From positions 31,998,015-32,062,014 of the forward strand of contig NC_091165.1 of the NCBI RefSeq assembly GCF_040958095.1: 64,000 nucleotides of DNA. The letters are read 5' to 3'. Under the pieces are notes generated by a model. It ran no database searches. It had not been told where the DNA came from and was given only the letters and a program-made list of their open reading frames with translations. Both the position numbers and the translations under genes were made by a program. The first letter of the stretch is position 1. Each line of letters starts with the position of its first letter. This DNA comes from Procambarus clarkii. Taxonomy: Eukaryota; Arthropoda; Malacostraca; Decapoda; Cambaridae. Below, one piece after another: positions 22,900-33,253 of this stretch.

Positions 22900-25800
22900 A
22901 AGGCATCAGGCATGGAACTCAGGTCTGCCTCTGCCCCCATGGTCATCATTTTGGTCTTCCAGGACTTAGGGGGTGAGCTCGAGAAGGGTTCCCTGAGTGC
23001 TCTTCAACCCTTCCTGGTCTGATTCTATCTGCTGTGGGTATTTCATTTAGGGCAGATAACTTTTCTTATTCTCTGCCCGTGCTCAAGCTAAATTCCTTGA
23101 CTGCTTCCCCCCCTCCCCCCCTGGCTGCACTTTCATATCCTGTTAGGTTCAGTGAGTGTGCGTATTCCCACCTTGTACCTTGGCATGGGTGCACTTCTTT
23201 TGGTTTCTCCTGTGGGATCAGACCTCGCTTTCATTATGAGCCCAGCTTCTGCCTTTTGGCTGTGGTTCCTGATTCAACCTGGCTTACTGAAAACCCTTTG
23301 TTTTTCTTGGTGGCTTGAGAAACTAACTTTGGCTTTTCCTAAACCTAGATGTTTGTGTTGTGGGGAGTGGGATTGACTTTCAGGTGCTTTTGCATGGTGC
23401 TTCTTTTGCCACACTTGAGAGTTGTTTGTTTGCTCCAGTTCTTCCCAAGGACATGAGCTGGTGGGAGCTCTATGTCCAGCTGACTTTGTTCTCTAGAGCC
23501 CTCACTGCAGAGGATCACAGGGCTCATGAGTACTGGGCATTTGTTGAGCTGTTCTCTGACCAGCTCTGAGGCAGCCTGGATTCTAGGGTCATTGAGCTTG
23601 TGCCAGCTGGTGCTGCTTCTGGCCAGCATTCTCGGCCTTCTCAAACAATGCAGAAGGGTACCTCAGCTTGGGGTCTGGTTTGCCTTTTTAACAGTGTTGT
23701 GTGGGTATGTCTGGCCTGTGTTGCCAGTTCCTGGTCCAGTGATTCTTAGGCTTTCCGAGTTGTTTCTCAGGTCTGTTGTGGAGTTGGCCCCTCCCCCAAC
23801 CCTTCCTAGAGGTTCAGGGGTGTTGGTCAGGGGGTCCTCCCTTCATCATCAAGTGGTCATGGTGGCATAGTTGGACTTTGGTGTGGTCAGTGTGTTGCAG
23901 GTTCGCATTCGCCTCGTCCATTCGGTGGATGAATTGGAGGAAGTCCCAGTTGGTTCCATTCCAGTTTCAGGTCTGGTTGGGCCTGGCTCGAGAATCCTGG
24001 TCAATTTCCCTTTCTTTGTCATCGGTGGCACTGCTCTACCTGTAACACTATTGCCATTGAGTGTTGGACCAGTCCCAGATGACTTGATGGTTGGTCTAGT
24101 AGTTGTCAAGAGCCTGATCTTTACTTGCATGGTGGTTCCACTGGGGTATGGTTTGGCTCCGGGCATTGTCCATTTCTCCAGTTCCACCCGTCCACTGCCA
24201 GACTGGCTAGGTTTGACCCCCCATTGGTCCTTTGCTGGCTCTTGAATTGCCGGCTTCCTCATCAGGCATTTTGGGGTTTAATTCAGTGTTGCCTTTTTTC
24301 CCTTGTTGCTCAATGTGTTCACAGATGGAGTGGCTCTTAATTGAGGTTTTGTGACCAGTACTCACCAAGCCTCCCAGGCTGCACAGCAGGGTGCATGAGT
24401 TTGCAGCAGTGTGGCAGGCTCTTTGGAGGGTTAGTCTTCTCTGGGCTCCATTCTCCCTCTCCATTCTGACTGCTCTATTGTGGTTCATTTAGTGAACCAC
24501 TGGGTGGCAACTTCGGTCCTTCTCCTTTGGAGCTGGACTTTGCGAATTGCTTGGCTTCTAGATTCTCTCTCTGATTATGTACATGGTTCACATGTGGGTT
24601 GTGTTCAATGTTTTCATGGATGGTCTCTCCTATATGTTTCATTTCCATGGAGTGGACCATCAGTGACACATTCCCTTGTTGGCTCTGGGAGATATTGAGT
24701 CTCCCAAAGGTGGACCTCTCCACGAACATGGAACAAGTGGCTTCCTTCTTACATGACCCCATTCCCCTATCATGAGGTTCTTGTGGTGGATTCCTTTCAA
24801 CAGGACTGGTTAAGGGGGTTCCCTCACTCTTATCATCCCCCCTACCTCCACCTCTCTCTGGTCCAGCTGTTCCTCTGGATATTGTCCAGGTTGAAGATTT
24901 ACTCGGGCACTTGATCCTTCTCGCTCCTTTGTGGCTGGCTCGGTGTCTGAACCTAGACATTTTTCTGCAGCTCCGCCTCTTTCAGTGGAATGATCCAGTT
25001 AATCAAACAGTAGTTTGATCCTAGCTAGTTCAATGTTGCCTTTTGGCCTGTCATCATCACCTGTTGATCATCCCAAATCCTTATCCTGACCCCCCTTTTA
25101 AGTACTATATAGTCATAATGGCCTGGAGCTTTCTCCTCGTAGTTCTCTTCCCTTCCTCTAATGTATGCATCTGAACTTTTTGAAGAAATTCTATTGCTCC
25201 TTGTGTGGTGTTGATGTGATTTAAGTTGTTAGTATCCCAGCTGTACCTTTCATTGCTGTGACAGAATGAAGTTTTTCAGCAATTCTTCGCCCCTTTGTAC
25301 AGTATCTTCATTTTATTTTCTATTTGTATGTTCCTGTTGTTTTGTCTTATTTGTTTTGGTTGTTTGTCAATCAGCATCTTATGCCTAATATTGTCACCTC
25401 TTACTGTTCAGCCATCACAGAGGCATTCTAGTTGGCATTCGGCATCAGCATCCCTTCGGTGTTGGTTCACATGTTGTGCAGTCTTTCATCCCGGCTGGCT
25501 TGTGCTCTTCCTGAGCAATCGTAATCTCGATAGGGTGTTAAAGTTTCTCTCCTTCCCCTTGGTTCTCAGTTGCCCCTTAATTCTGGGATATGCTTCCAGT
25601 TCTTAGGGGGGCTGCTATTCTTTCAGTCCTGGCTAGTTTTTTTTTTTTTTTTTTTTTTTTTTTTGCCGCCTCCTTCTTCTTGTCCGGTGAAAAAAAAGAT
25701 GATTACCTTCTGTAGGAGTCCTTTGGTGGTTGTTGCTTGGTTTGTTAGGCCAAGAATGCATCATTTGTTGTGTCCAGTTACTGTGATTTGTTTCTACCTG

Positions 25801-26110
25801 CATGCCACCTCCATTGCTTTGTTTGATGTGTTGTTTTTTATCCGGTTTCCTTGGCTCCCTGTACCAAGGCTTGTTAGCTGCAGGATATGCACAGTGTCAT
25901 TACATCTAGTGAGCCTGTGGGTCTACCCTCCCATGATGTTCATCAGTGTTTTAAAACATGTCACAGGCACATATTAGGGCTTGGGGGGGTTTAGAGGCCT
26001 AACAGAGTCCTGTTGGTTTGTTGCTTGGTTCCTGATCCCCTTGAGGCTTGTGTTGCCCTGGATCACTTTCCTGTCTTGAAGTCTTGTCTTCAGGAGGGTG
26101 TTTTTTTGCT
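22900..26110 (+). pseudogene. DIRS copy 3 gag / RT / recombinase remnants
   Basis: Short collinear matches to copy 2 occur in the correct order. Gag-like text is at 23410-23560 (TTGTTTGCTCCAGTTCTTCC, AGAGGATCACAGGGCTCATG). The RT hinge is at 23925-23990, RNase H-like text at 24310-24420 (TTTTGTGACCAGTACTCACC), and the recombinase at 25370-25500 and 25740-25960. A T28 tract interrupts at 25637-25664. Long deletions remove most RT motifs. Only fossil coding potential remains. Confidence 0.72.
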
Positions 26111-26243
26111 CTTACTTGTAGATACCTGATTACCTGTCAGTGAATCTGAGGCTCAATGTCCCTGTGGTTTGGTCTCTTGATCAGGCCTTTGGTTAGTAGT
26201 GTGATCTACATGTACCATGTTTTCTTTGTACTCTGTTGTTAGC

Positions 26244-26350
26244 TAGCTTCAGGGGAACACAATTTGACCCTCCAGAAAACCAGCCATTGAATGTAATAAA
26301 ATGCCTCTTTCTGGTAAGGCTCAGGTGGCTCAATGATCCCTCCCATCCTT
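26244..26350 (+). repeat. DIRS copy 3 internal complementary region
   Basis: AGCTTCAGGGGAACACAATT...CCAGAAAACCAGCCATTGAATGTAATAAAATGCC (read in two parts) parallels 34298-34389 of copy 2, including the AAAA junction. It is therefore the same circle-junction region in a diverged copy. Confidence 0.75.
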
Positions 26351-26382
26351 CCAGGTTCATTGGTTTATTGTCTTTCAGCTCC

Positions 26383-26767
26383 AGACTGAGGCTCCAATGT
26401 AAGCTGGGAGCTCCCAGTGGTGCTGCCCCCTCTTGATCGTCACAAATAACTGTTCTGGTGGGGGGGGGGGGTGGATTTGATCTTCTGTTGGTTGAATCAT
26501 TTGTGGAGTTGTTTGTGGCTTCAGTTCTTTTCTGTGTGAACATTTCAGTTGTCTGTATTGCTTCATTTATTTTCTGGATGTTTTCTAGGTGAGGGTGACC
26601 ATAAGAATCCCTTGCTCTCTGTTCGACTCTGGTCAGCAGTAGGTCATTTGGGGCTCCTAAGATTGGTGTGATACATCTGTGTGTGGAGCTATCTTGACGA
26701 GCCAGCTTCATGGAGCCACCGAGGCCCTACCAGACAAAGGCGTTTCATTACATTCGACGGCAGTTTT
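26383..26767 (+). repeat. DIRS copy 3 right inverted terminal repeat
   Basis: Complement of the left repeat through GAGCTCCCAGTGGTGCTGCC (near 26408). The outer end reads CAAAGGCGTTTCATTACATT and CGACGGCAGTTTT. Confidence 0.75.
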
Positions 26768-28507
26768 TTTTATACAGTACTTGAACAAATATTCTCTTAA
26801 CTTTTTGTATTGAATATATTTGTGATTTTTATTCTTAGTTATGTCATTAGTTGTGTGTGGGTCAAGTATTGCTTGAGGGGGGTGACAGTTTAGTTCTGTG
26901 GTGATGCTAAATATTTTATGGTGCAGAAGATTCCATTTCGTTTTAAGTTGGATTGCATAACGAGGAAAATATTAAATTTAGCTGAATGTTGCAGAGAAAG
27001 AGGAGGACAAACTTAGACTCGAGTGACAGTGAAGTTTCACCTGTGAGCATTATTGGATGAATCTGTAAAAGGCAAATCATCATCTTTATGAAGCCAAGTC
27101 TTGTTATTTCTCCACATTATTGTCTGTGCTTGTGCTCTTCAACCAATTTGAATTGTTTTAATTACTGTATTCTTTCATTGAATTATATAAAATCATTACA
27201 AAATTATACACAACTTTATGTAAAATTATGCCGTAATTATTAACCTAAGGTTACTTAAGCATGGGGCTCCTATGAATGTGTTTGCTGTCCACGGGAATGT
27301 AATTATAGATCATTTCTGTATATCACTATACAGGAGATTATGTAAATACACATTACAAGGCTGTGCCATATTTTCATTCCATAATCTGAAAGGTATTAAT
27401 GTTAATTAAATTATTACAGGTAAAAATTCCATGTACCTTTATGAATGAAGATTTATAAAATATATTTTATTTTTATTTATACCTTATTACTTTGTGTTCC
27501 TTATTATATTTGTTCCAAGACTTCTGATTTATATAAAGGCCGGTTCATGATCGCTACAGAACCTTCTTTTTCTGTCAAATATTATATCTTTGTTAAGACT
27601 GGTCAAGGTTCCCGACTATCAAAGAGTCACTTTCTTAAGGTTTCGGTATTTTGTATATATGTAGAGTGTGACTGTTCTATCCAAATGAATGTTTGAGATT
27701 GCTTCAGTATGAGGATTGGTGAGATATGGGGAATGCCTCACATTTTGGGGGGTTTGCCTCTGTATCTAGCCAGGCTACTCACCTGGAGTTCCCCAGCTAT
27801 CACCAAGCTCTATCACACCCCCTCAGTAGAGGCAAGAGAAGTTTCACGGTACTTGGCCTAACCATAGGGAAAACCACCATAAAAGTAGAATGCAACAAAA
27901 TGAGCAAACTGCATGGACAACATTTGCAATGCTGATTTGAAGTATATAGAGATTGTCGAGGAGCAACAGCTAGCTAGCTCTATACCCTCGCCATTGCATG
28001 ACAGCCAAGGATAGCCAGGGGTTGGCTTTCTGACTGGGGGCAGCTCCCCCAGTCATTTGCACACATGACGTTGCAATGGGCACAGGCTCTGGTTCGTCTT
28101 TGCTCTGTGGACACTGTCTTGTCAGGTAAATGTTGACCATCAACTGGACTTTGTTCCATATGTGTGTGTTTTCTATGTTGACCTGTTGCAAGTGCCCTGA
28201 TCACTTATTCACCCTTGGCAGCACAGGCAAGAGTTGGATTCTCTAGTCGCTAAGGCCATCGATTACGGCAGTCTTCCCTGGAGAAGGTTTAGGAGTTTGC
28301 CTCTGGGGGTTCTCTCTCAAGAGGGCCCCACCTAGGGTGGTGCATAAGCTTCTTGCCTCCTGCAGTGGTGGGCTGTAGTTTGTTAGTTTTGTAGATGTGA
28401 TGGGTGCAAGTGTTGTGGGTCTGATCCAGTGACAGCTTCCTGTTTTATCATCCAATGTTTCAGTGATTGTTTTATCACTTGTTTTTCTTTATTTAAATCC
28501 ACAGAGC
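26768..28507. other. Spacer; no gene seen
   Basis: AT-rich to about 27700, then mixed sequence with possible old repeat fragments (27730-28400) that I cannot assign. The last ~70 bp (28440-28507) match 48220-48288 and form the left flank of the copy 2 insertion. Confidence 0.5.
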
Positions 28508-28938
28508 TTTTCTGGGGGGAGCCCCGTCGGCTCCCCGGAGCTATCCCAGGCTGATATGCTAATGTCAGACTTTGGCATCAGTCATGTGTATGGAGTTCTT
28601 AGGCCTACCGGGGACCACGGCCAGAACCGGGCCCCCTCAGAGAGGCAAGGGGAGCAATGGCCTATAGAAGCCCCCGTGTAGTTGGAAGCATTCTATGTCT
28701 GCCATCGACCGGAACAGGCACCCAGAAAGGTAAGCGCCCCAAAACAAACCCCTATTCTGGTTAAAATTGCTACCTAAAACCGAACTAGTGGATAGAACTC
28801 CAACCGAAAACAAGCAAACTAGTGTGACGTCACACACTGCCGCGCCGCTGTCTGCGCAGCTCCCCCCTCCCCGGGAGGGGGAAGGGGGAGCCCCAGACCC
28901 CCCGCGCCGGCTACCCACACCTCAGTTCTTGAGGCTGA
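28508..28938 (+). repeat. DIRS copy 2 left inverted terminal repeat
   Basis: Begins TTTTCTGGGGGGAGCCCCG and ends CACCTCAGTTCTTGAGGCTG. It is essentially the perfect complement of 34435-34840. It lacks the ~28-bp outer extension of the right repeat, an asymmetry known from DIRS-1. Confidence 0.93.
28822..28835. promoter_or_regulatory. CRE-type palindrome in left terminal repeat
   Basis: GTGTGACGTCACAC is a perfect 14-bp palindrome holding TGACGTCA, the classical CREB/ATF site. It recurs at 34537-34550 in the right repeat. Copy 1 keeps TGACGTCA in its right repeat (near 20674). A role in driving transcription from the repeat is inferred, not shown. Confidence 0.4.
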
Positions 28939-29585
28939 TGCTATAGGCGATGGTCGTGTGCTCTGGCTCCGGTGTCGCTACTGCACTGTGCTTTGCGTGT
29001 GGTGTTAGTTTTGTGGGTGCGAGAGCCAGGAGTTATCTTCAGTACTCGGGCTGCATGCGCCTAGGGCTGCCTTCCCTAGGTGCCCTGTAAGTACTGCCCT
29101 TGGGGCTTGGGGCCACCTTCCACAGGCTCCTCGGGGTCTGCCTCTGCTGGTCCGTTTTACCTTTCGGTTTTTCGGCCGCCTGTTGGGCTCTTGGGTGTTC
29201 TGTTCTCCCTTGTTACCGGCAGGTAAGAGGCAGTTTGCACTGGTAGGGGCGCAGGGTGCTGCTCAGCTTGTATTTCCCGACATCGCGGCCGGCTCTGTTC
29301 CTTGGGGTTCGCTGTCCTCTTGCGGGGTTTTGTTTTTCTTTTTGTTTTTGCCTGGTGGGGGGTTCTGTCATTTTATTCAGTTTGTTTGCCCTTCCACTGT
29401 TCTCCTCGGTGGCGCCCCCTGCTAGGTCCCCGTGAGTGTACACGTCCCTGGGGTTCAGCTTTAGAAGTTTGCTTGGTAGTTTTGGGCGCCGGTTTGCGGC
29501 ACCCTGCCTGGGACTACCTGAGCGCGAGTCCTCTTAAAGTAAACGCTCAGGACCCTGGGAATCCCCTAGGGGGCGCGTGGGTCCG
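28939..29585 (+). other. DIRS copy 2 5' leader
   Basis: Non-coding leader between the left repeat and gag, conserved in copy 1 (15079-15733) and in the minus-strand fragment at 63325-63690 (CCCTAGGTGCCCTGTAAGTA). It probably holds the promoter or packaging signals; no specific motif is proven. Confidence 0.6.
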
Positions 29586-31410
29586 ATGGATGTGACCCCG
29601 GAGTCCCCACTCGCTGTGTGCGAGTTTGAGGGTTGCTCGGTCCCCTTGTCTCAGGGTGACCCTCATTGTTTTTGCCTCTGCCACGCTGCCTGTTGGGTCG
29701 GTGATACTTTCGACCCTGAGTCATGTGAGTGTTGCTGCTTGCTTGTGACTCAATTTACCCAATCCTCTGATGATTCTATTCGGGTACAGGCGGCACGGGC
29801 GTTGCAGTCTAGGTTTCGTCTGTTGCAACGCGCCCGGTTGGTTGCTTCCCCGGATGCCCCGGGGCTGCCCCGCTTTGCTTTTCGAGACCCGGACTTGGGG
29901 GTGGGGGTCGCTTCGATCCTGGTTCAGTCCGCACCTCCTCGTCCTTCCCCTTCTGTTCGTTCTGGTCCCCCGCCCCTGCTTCCGGCCCCGAAGCATCTGA
30001 GGGTTTCGGGGTCGGAGCATCTGAGGGTTTCGGGGTCGGAGCAGGGGTTACTTGATCTCGAGACTCGGGCAGCTTCGGGGGTTGCCCCTTCCGGGGGGGC
30101 GGCAGAGGCATTCGAGTCTTGTCTCCCGGCCGAAGCTTCAGGGTCTGACCAGTGGGCCCCCCTTCCTCCAGCTTTTCCGGCTGCTCCGTCCTTGTCTTGT
30201 GGGGTCGGGGCTTGGGGAGAGGACTCGGCCTCGGGTCCTGTGGTGACGGACCTCGAGGCTGGGGAGGGGCTGACTTGGGGGCCTTGGGCCCCGCTGGACC
30301 CCGCCTGGGTTTTTCTTCCCACTGAGCGGGGCTTATTGTTACAAGGAGTGGGGTTTTCTTTCCCCCCCCTCTGCGTACGAGTTGGATTTGGTATCGGCCC
30401 CTCCCCGGGTACGGTTCCGTGTTCCCCCGGGTACGTCGGTTCCGTCCTTCCGGAGGTTTTCGGCTTATCGCATCCAACCTGGTGTGGTGCGAGCGGCCTT
30501 TGCAGCTTACCTCCTGCGTGACCCGGATTATGCCTCGGAAATGGATCCGTCCACGTTCAGGTTTGGGACTTCGTTCCCTTTCTGGCTCCGTTACGAGGTT
30601 CCGGAGTCGTCCTGGCTAGCAGACTGCCCCTTGTTTGGTCTGGATTCCTGGCATTCCTTCTGTCGTTCCCGCACACTGGAGTGGCGGGAAGCTTCCACGG
30701 TGCTTCAGGTTTTCCTGGGGGGTGATCTTGAGTACCTGAATGTGTGCTTGTTTGCCCCTGCCCTTCCCCGCGATGTGGGCGTTATTCAGCTCCATGTGCA
30801 GGTTCCCTCCCTTTCAGCGGCGCTCGTGGCGGAGGACTTGCGCGCTCGGGGCCTTTTGTGTTCGGCCTTGCGGTTCTTTTCCCTCCTGGAGCTGTCTTCG
30901 GATTGGCTCGTGGAGGATGTGGGGACGCTTGGGTCCGTCCCGGGGTCCGGCACCTTGTCCTCGGCTGCGCGTTCGTTGGCTGCCTTGTTGAAGCTGTTCA
31001 CGCCGATTTTGCGGGATGCGGTTTCCCTGTTCTATGCTTCCCGTCTCGCGTGTCGGCAGGCGGTGCTGGGTTCCTCCGTGGAATCTGCTTGGGCTGTGGC
31101 TCTTAGGCGTTCTTCACCTTTTTGTCCTCTCCTGTTTGGGGAGTCGGCCGTGGCGCAGTTTATTCAGGCTGCGTCGGCGGCTTGTCGTCCGATGTCGGAC
31201 TTGTTGGTTTTCCGGGGGTCCCGGGGTGGGTCTTCCCGGAAAGGTCGTGCCAGGGCTCGGGGTTCCTCTCGTCGTGGTAGGCCTCTGGTGTCAGGTTTGG
31301 GGTTGGCTCCTCCTGCGGACCCTCCCTCGTCTGGTCGGCGCGGTGTTCGCGCGTTGCGGGGTTCTGGGTCTCGTAAGGGTCGCCGGCCCTTTCGCGGTTT
31401 GCCCCTTTGA
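29586..31410 (+). pseudogene. DIRS copy 2 gag, one frameshift
   Basis: Gag-like structural protein of the retrotransposon, about 600 residues after allowing one shift. ATG 29586 starts MDVTPESPLAVCEFEGC; an in-frame ATG at 29577 is also possible. The N-terminal part has spaced cysteines (CEFEGC...CFCLCHAAC) that may form a small metal-binding fold. Proline/serine-rich residues follow, with a short tandem KHLRVSGSE / EHLRVSGSE duplication. The frame breaks at C8 (30362-30369), where copy 1 has one base fewer, and resumes to 31410. The core holds SWLADCPLFGLDSWHSFCRSRTLEWREAS. The tail is basic and RG-rich (GGSSRKGRARARGSSRRGR), fitting nucleic-acid binding. Confidence 0.85.
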
Positions 31411-31417
31411 CGGGGTG

Positions 31418-33253
31418 ATGGGGGGGCGGCTTGCGCTGTTCGCTCGCGCCTGGTCCCACGATTCGTGGGCCTTTCGGGTCGTGTCTTGCGGCCTGCGGTG
31501 GCGTTGGGTGGCCCCTCCCCCCTTTGGGGGGTCGGGGCTGGCAGGGCAGGCTTCTTCCCCTGCGCTCTGTCGAGTCGTCTTGGAGTGGGTGCGCTTGGGC
31601 GTCGTCGAAACGACGTCGTCCCTCAGATGGGTTTCCCGTCTGTTTCCGGTTCCGAAACGGGACTGCGCGGACCTGCGGTTCATTCTGGACTTGTCCCGTC
31701 TGAACCCCTGGGTTCATTGCCCCTCCTTTCGGATGACTACGCTGTCTCAGGTTCGGCTCCTCTTGGAGCCGGGAGCTTGGATGGTGTCCCTGGACCTCCG
31801 GGACGCTTATTGGCATGTCCCGATTCATCCGCGGTTCAGGGACTGGCTCGGTTTTGTAGTGGGGCGTCTGAGTTACCGCTTTCGTTGTCTCCCGTTCGGG
31901 TTGAACCTGGCACCTCGCGTGTTCACACGCCTTACACGGGTTGTGGTGGCTCGTTTGCGTCTCCTAGGTGTTCGGGTGTTGGCCTACCTCGACGACTGGC
32001 TGGTTTGGGCTCCCAGCCAGTCAGCTTGCTTGCTAGCCAGGGATTTGGTTCTTTCCCAGCTCGCCGGGTTCGGGTTCTTGGTGAACTGGAGGAAGTCCCA
32101 TCTGGTTCCCTCTCAGGTTCGGACTTGGCTGGGTCTCGTGTGGGACTCTCGAACCGCCTCCTTGTCTCTCCCTCCGGAGTCTCTCCTGCGGCTGCGGTCC
32201 CGCCTTCGTCTGTTTCTGGAGGGCCCTCGGGTCACCCGGCGGTTGCTCGAGGGGCTGTGCGGGAGCCTGAACTTCGCGATGGTGGTCTACCCGCCGGGTC
32301 GGGTTTGGCTTCGACTGCTGTTCTGGTTCCTTCGGGGTTCCCCCTTCCGCCTCTCTCGCGATCGCAGAGTTCGACCCCCGGGGGACTTGCGTCGGTTGCT
32401 GCGTCACCGGCTTCCTCTTCGGGTTTTTCGGGGTTCAGTGCCTTGGCGCCTACCCGAGCCCTCGCTCGATGTGTACACGGATGCGTCGTCTCTCGGCTGG
32501 GGTTTTGTGACCAGTGCTCACCAGGCCGGCCAGGGGCGTTGGGATCCGTCCTTCCGTCGAGCTCACAGTACGGTGCGGGAGTTCGCGGCAGTGTGGTTTG
32601 CTCTGGGGAGGATTCGGGTGGCCCGCGGATCGACGATTCGGCTCCATTCGGACTGCTCTCCGGTGGTTCATTGTCTGAACCGAGGGGGTTCGATGCGGTC
32701 CTTGTCTCTTTGGGGTTGGTCGCTTCGGGTGACTCGTCTGCTGAGTTCTCGGGGTTTGGCTCTCCTGGCGGTTCACGTACGGGGCGTGTCCAACGTCTTG
32801 GCCGACGCCCTGTCTCGCTTCGTTCCCCTCTCCACGGAGTGGACGGTCGACGACGAGTCCTTCCGTTGGCTTTGCCAGACGTTCGGGCGCCCCGAGGTGG
32901 ACCTCTTCGCGTCGGCGTGGTCGCGGCGTCTTCCCGTTTATGCGGCGCCCTTCCCCGATTGCGAGGCCGTCGGGGTCGATGCCTTTCGGCTCGACTGGTC
33001 GAGGTGGGGGTTCCTGTACCTCTTTCCCCCGGTTCGGCTGTTGCTCCAGGTCCTGACTCGCTTAGAGACTTATCAGGGGAGAGTTGTCCTTCTGGCCCCT
33101 TGGTGGCCGGCCCAGCCTTGGTTTCAGGCGCTGGTTGCTCGGTGTCCGAACCCGAGGGTTTTCCCGCGGCTCCGCCTCTTTCAGCAGATCGGGCCGGTAC
33201 GTCATGTAGCTGGTTCGATCTTCTCCTCGAGTCTTCGCGTATGGTTTTTTTGA
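31418..33253 (+). CDS. DIRS copy 2 reverse transcriptase-RNase H polyprotein (611 aa, intact)
   Basis: ATG 31418 lies 8 bp after the gag stop. The frame also reads open upstream to 31016, but that part overlaps gag. RT motifs are FPVPKRDCADLRFILDLSRL, SLDLRDAYWHVPIHP, FRCLPFGLNLAPRVFT, the catalytic YLDD (residues 190-193) and GFLVNWRKS. RNase H follows: DVYTDASSLGWGF (catalytic D351, D355), HSDCSPVVHCL and ADALSRF (D463). The last ~130 residues (PEVDLFASAWSRRLPVY, DWSRWGFLYLFPP, APWWPAQPWF) are the conserved C-terminal region that sits where DIRS1 elements carry a methyltransferase-like domain; I see no clear DPPY-type motif. It copies the element RNA into DNA. Confidence 0.92.
   Translation: MGGRLALFARAWSHDSWAFRVVSCGLRWRWVAPPPFGGSGLAGQASSPALCRVVLEWVRLGVVETTSSLRWVSRLFPVPKRDCADLRFILDLSRLNPWVHCPSFRMTTLSQVRLLLEPGAWMVSLDLRDAYWHVPIHPRFRDWLGFVVGRLSYRFRCLPFGLNLAPRVFTRLTRVVVARLRLLGVRVLAYLDDWLVWAPSQSACLLARDLVLSQLAGFGFLVNWRKSHLVPSQVRTWLGLVWDSRTASLSLPPESLLRLRSRLRLFLEGPRVTRRLLEGLCGSLNFAMVVYPPGRVWLRLLFWFLRGSPFRLSRDRRVRPPGDLRRLLRHRLPLRVFRGSVPWRLPEPSLDVYTDASSLGWGFVTSAHQAGQGRWDPSFRRAHSTVREFAAVWFALGRIRVARGSTIRLHSDCSPVVHCLNRGGSMRSLSLWGWSLRVTRLLSSRGLALLAVHVRGVSNVLADALSRFVPLSTEWTVDDESFRWLCQTFGRPEVDLFASAWSRRLPVYAAPFPDCEAVGVDAFRLDWSRWGFLYLFPPVRLLLQVLTRLETYQGRVVLLAPWWPAQPWFQALVARCPNPRVFPRLRLFQQIGPVRHVAGSIFSSSLRVWFF

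Larger units (their letters stand above)
21037..26767 (+). mobile_element. DIRS1-like retrotransposon, copy 3 (ancient, CpG-poor)
   Basis: A heavily degraded DIRS element recognised by order and drifted sequence. It has an outer left end (CTTTCTGGAGGGG), inverted terminal repeats, gag-like stretches (22900-23870), RT-like GAATTGGAGGAAGTCCCAG at 23932, matching copy 2 at 32084, recombinase-like ATGCCTAATATTGTCACCTC at 25380, an internal complementary region near 26244 and a right end CGTTTCATTACATTCGACGG. Nearly all CpG sites of copy 2 appear here as TG or CA. It also carries a 21-bp minisatellite and a SINE fragment. No open frame of useful length remains. Confidence 0.82.

Noticed and set aside
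28637..28918. 93-residue frame repeated identically at 34454-34735
   Set aside because: Both lie in the inverted terminal repeats, so identity reflects the repeat itself; the reading is Ser/Gly-rich and not kept in copy 1.
31465..33240. Long plus-strand frame overlapping the DIRS RT
   Set aside because: It is the +2 shadow of a GC-rich RT gene; only its last part (from 33241) is the real recombinase.
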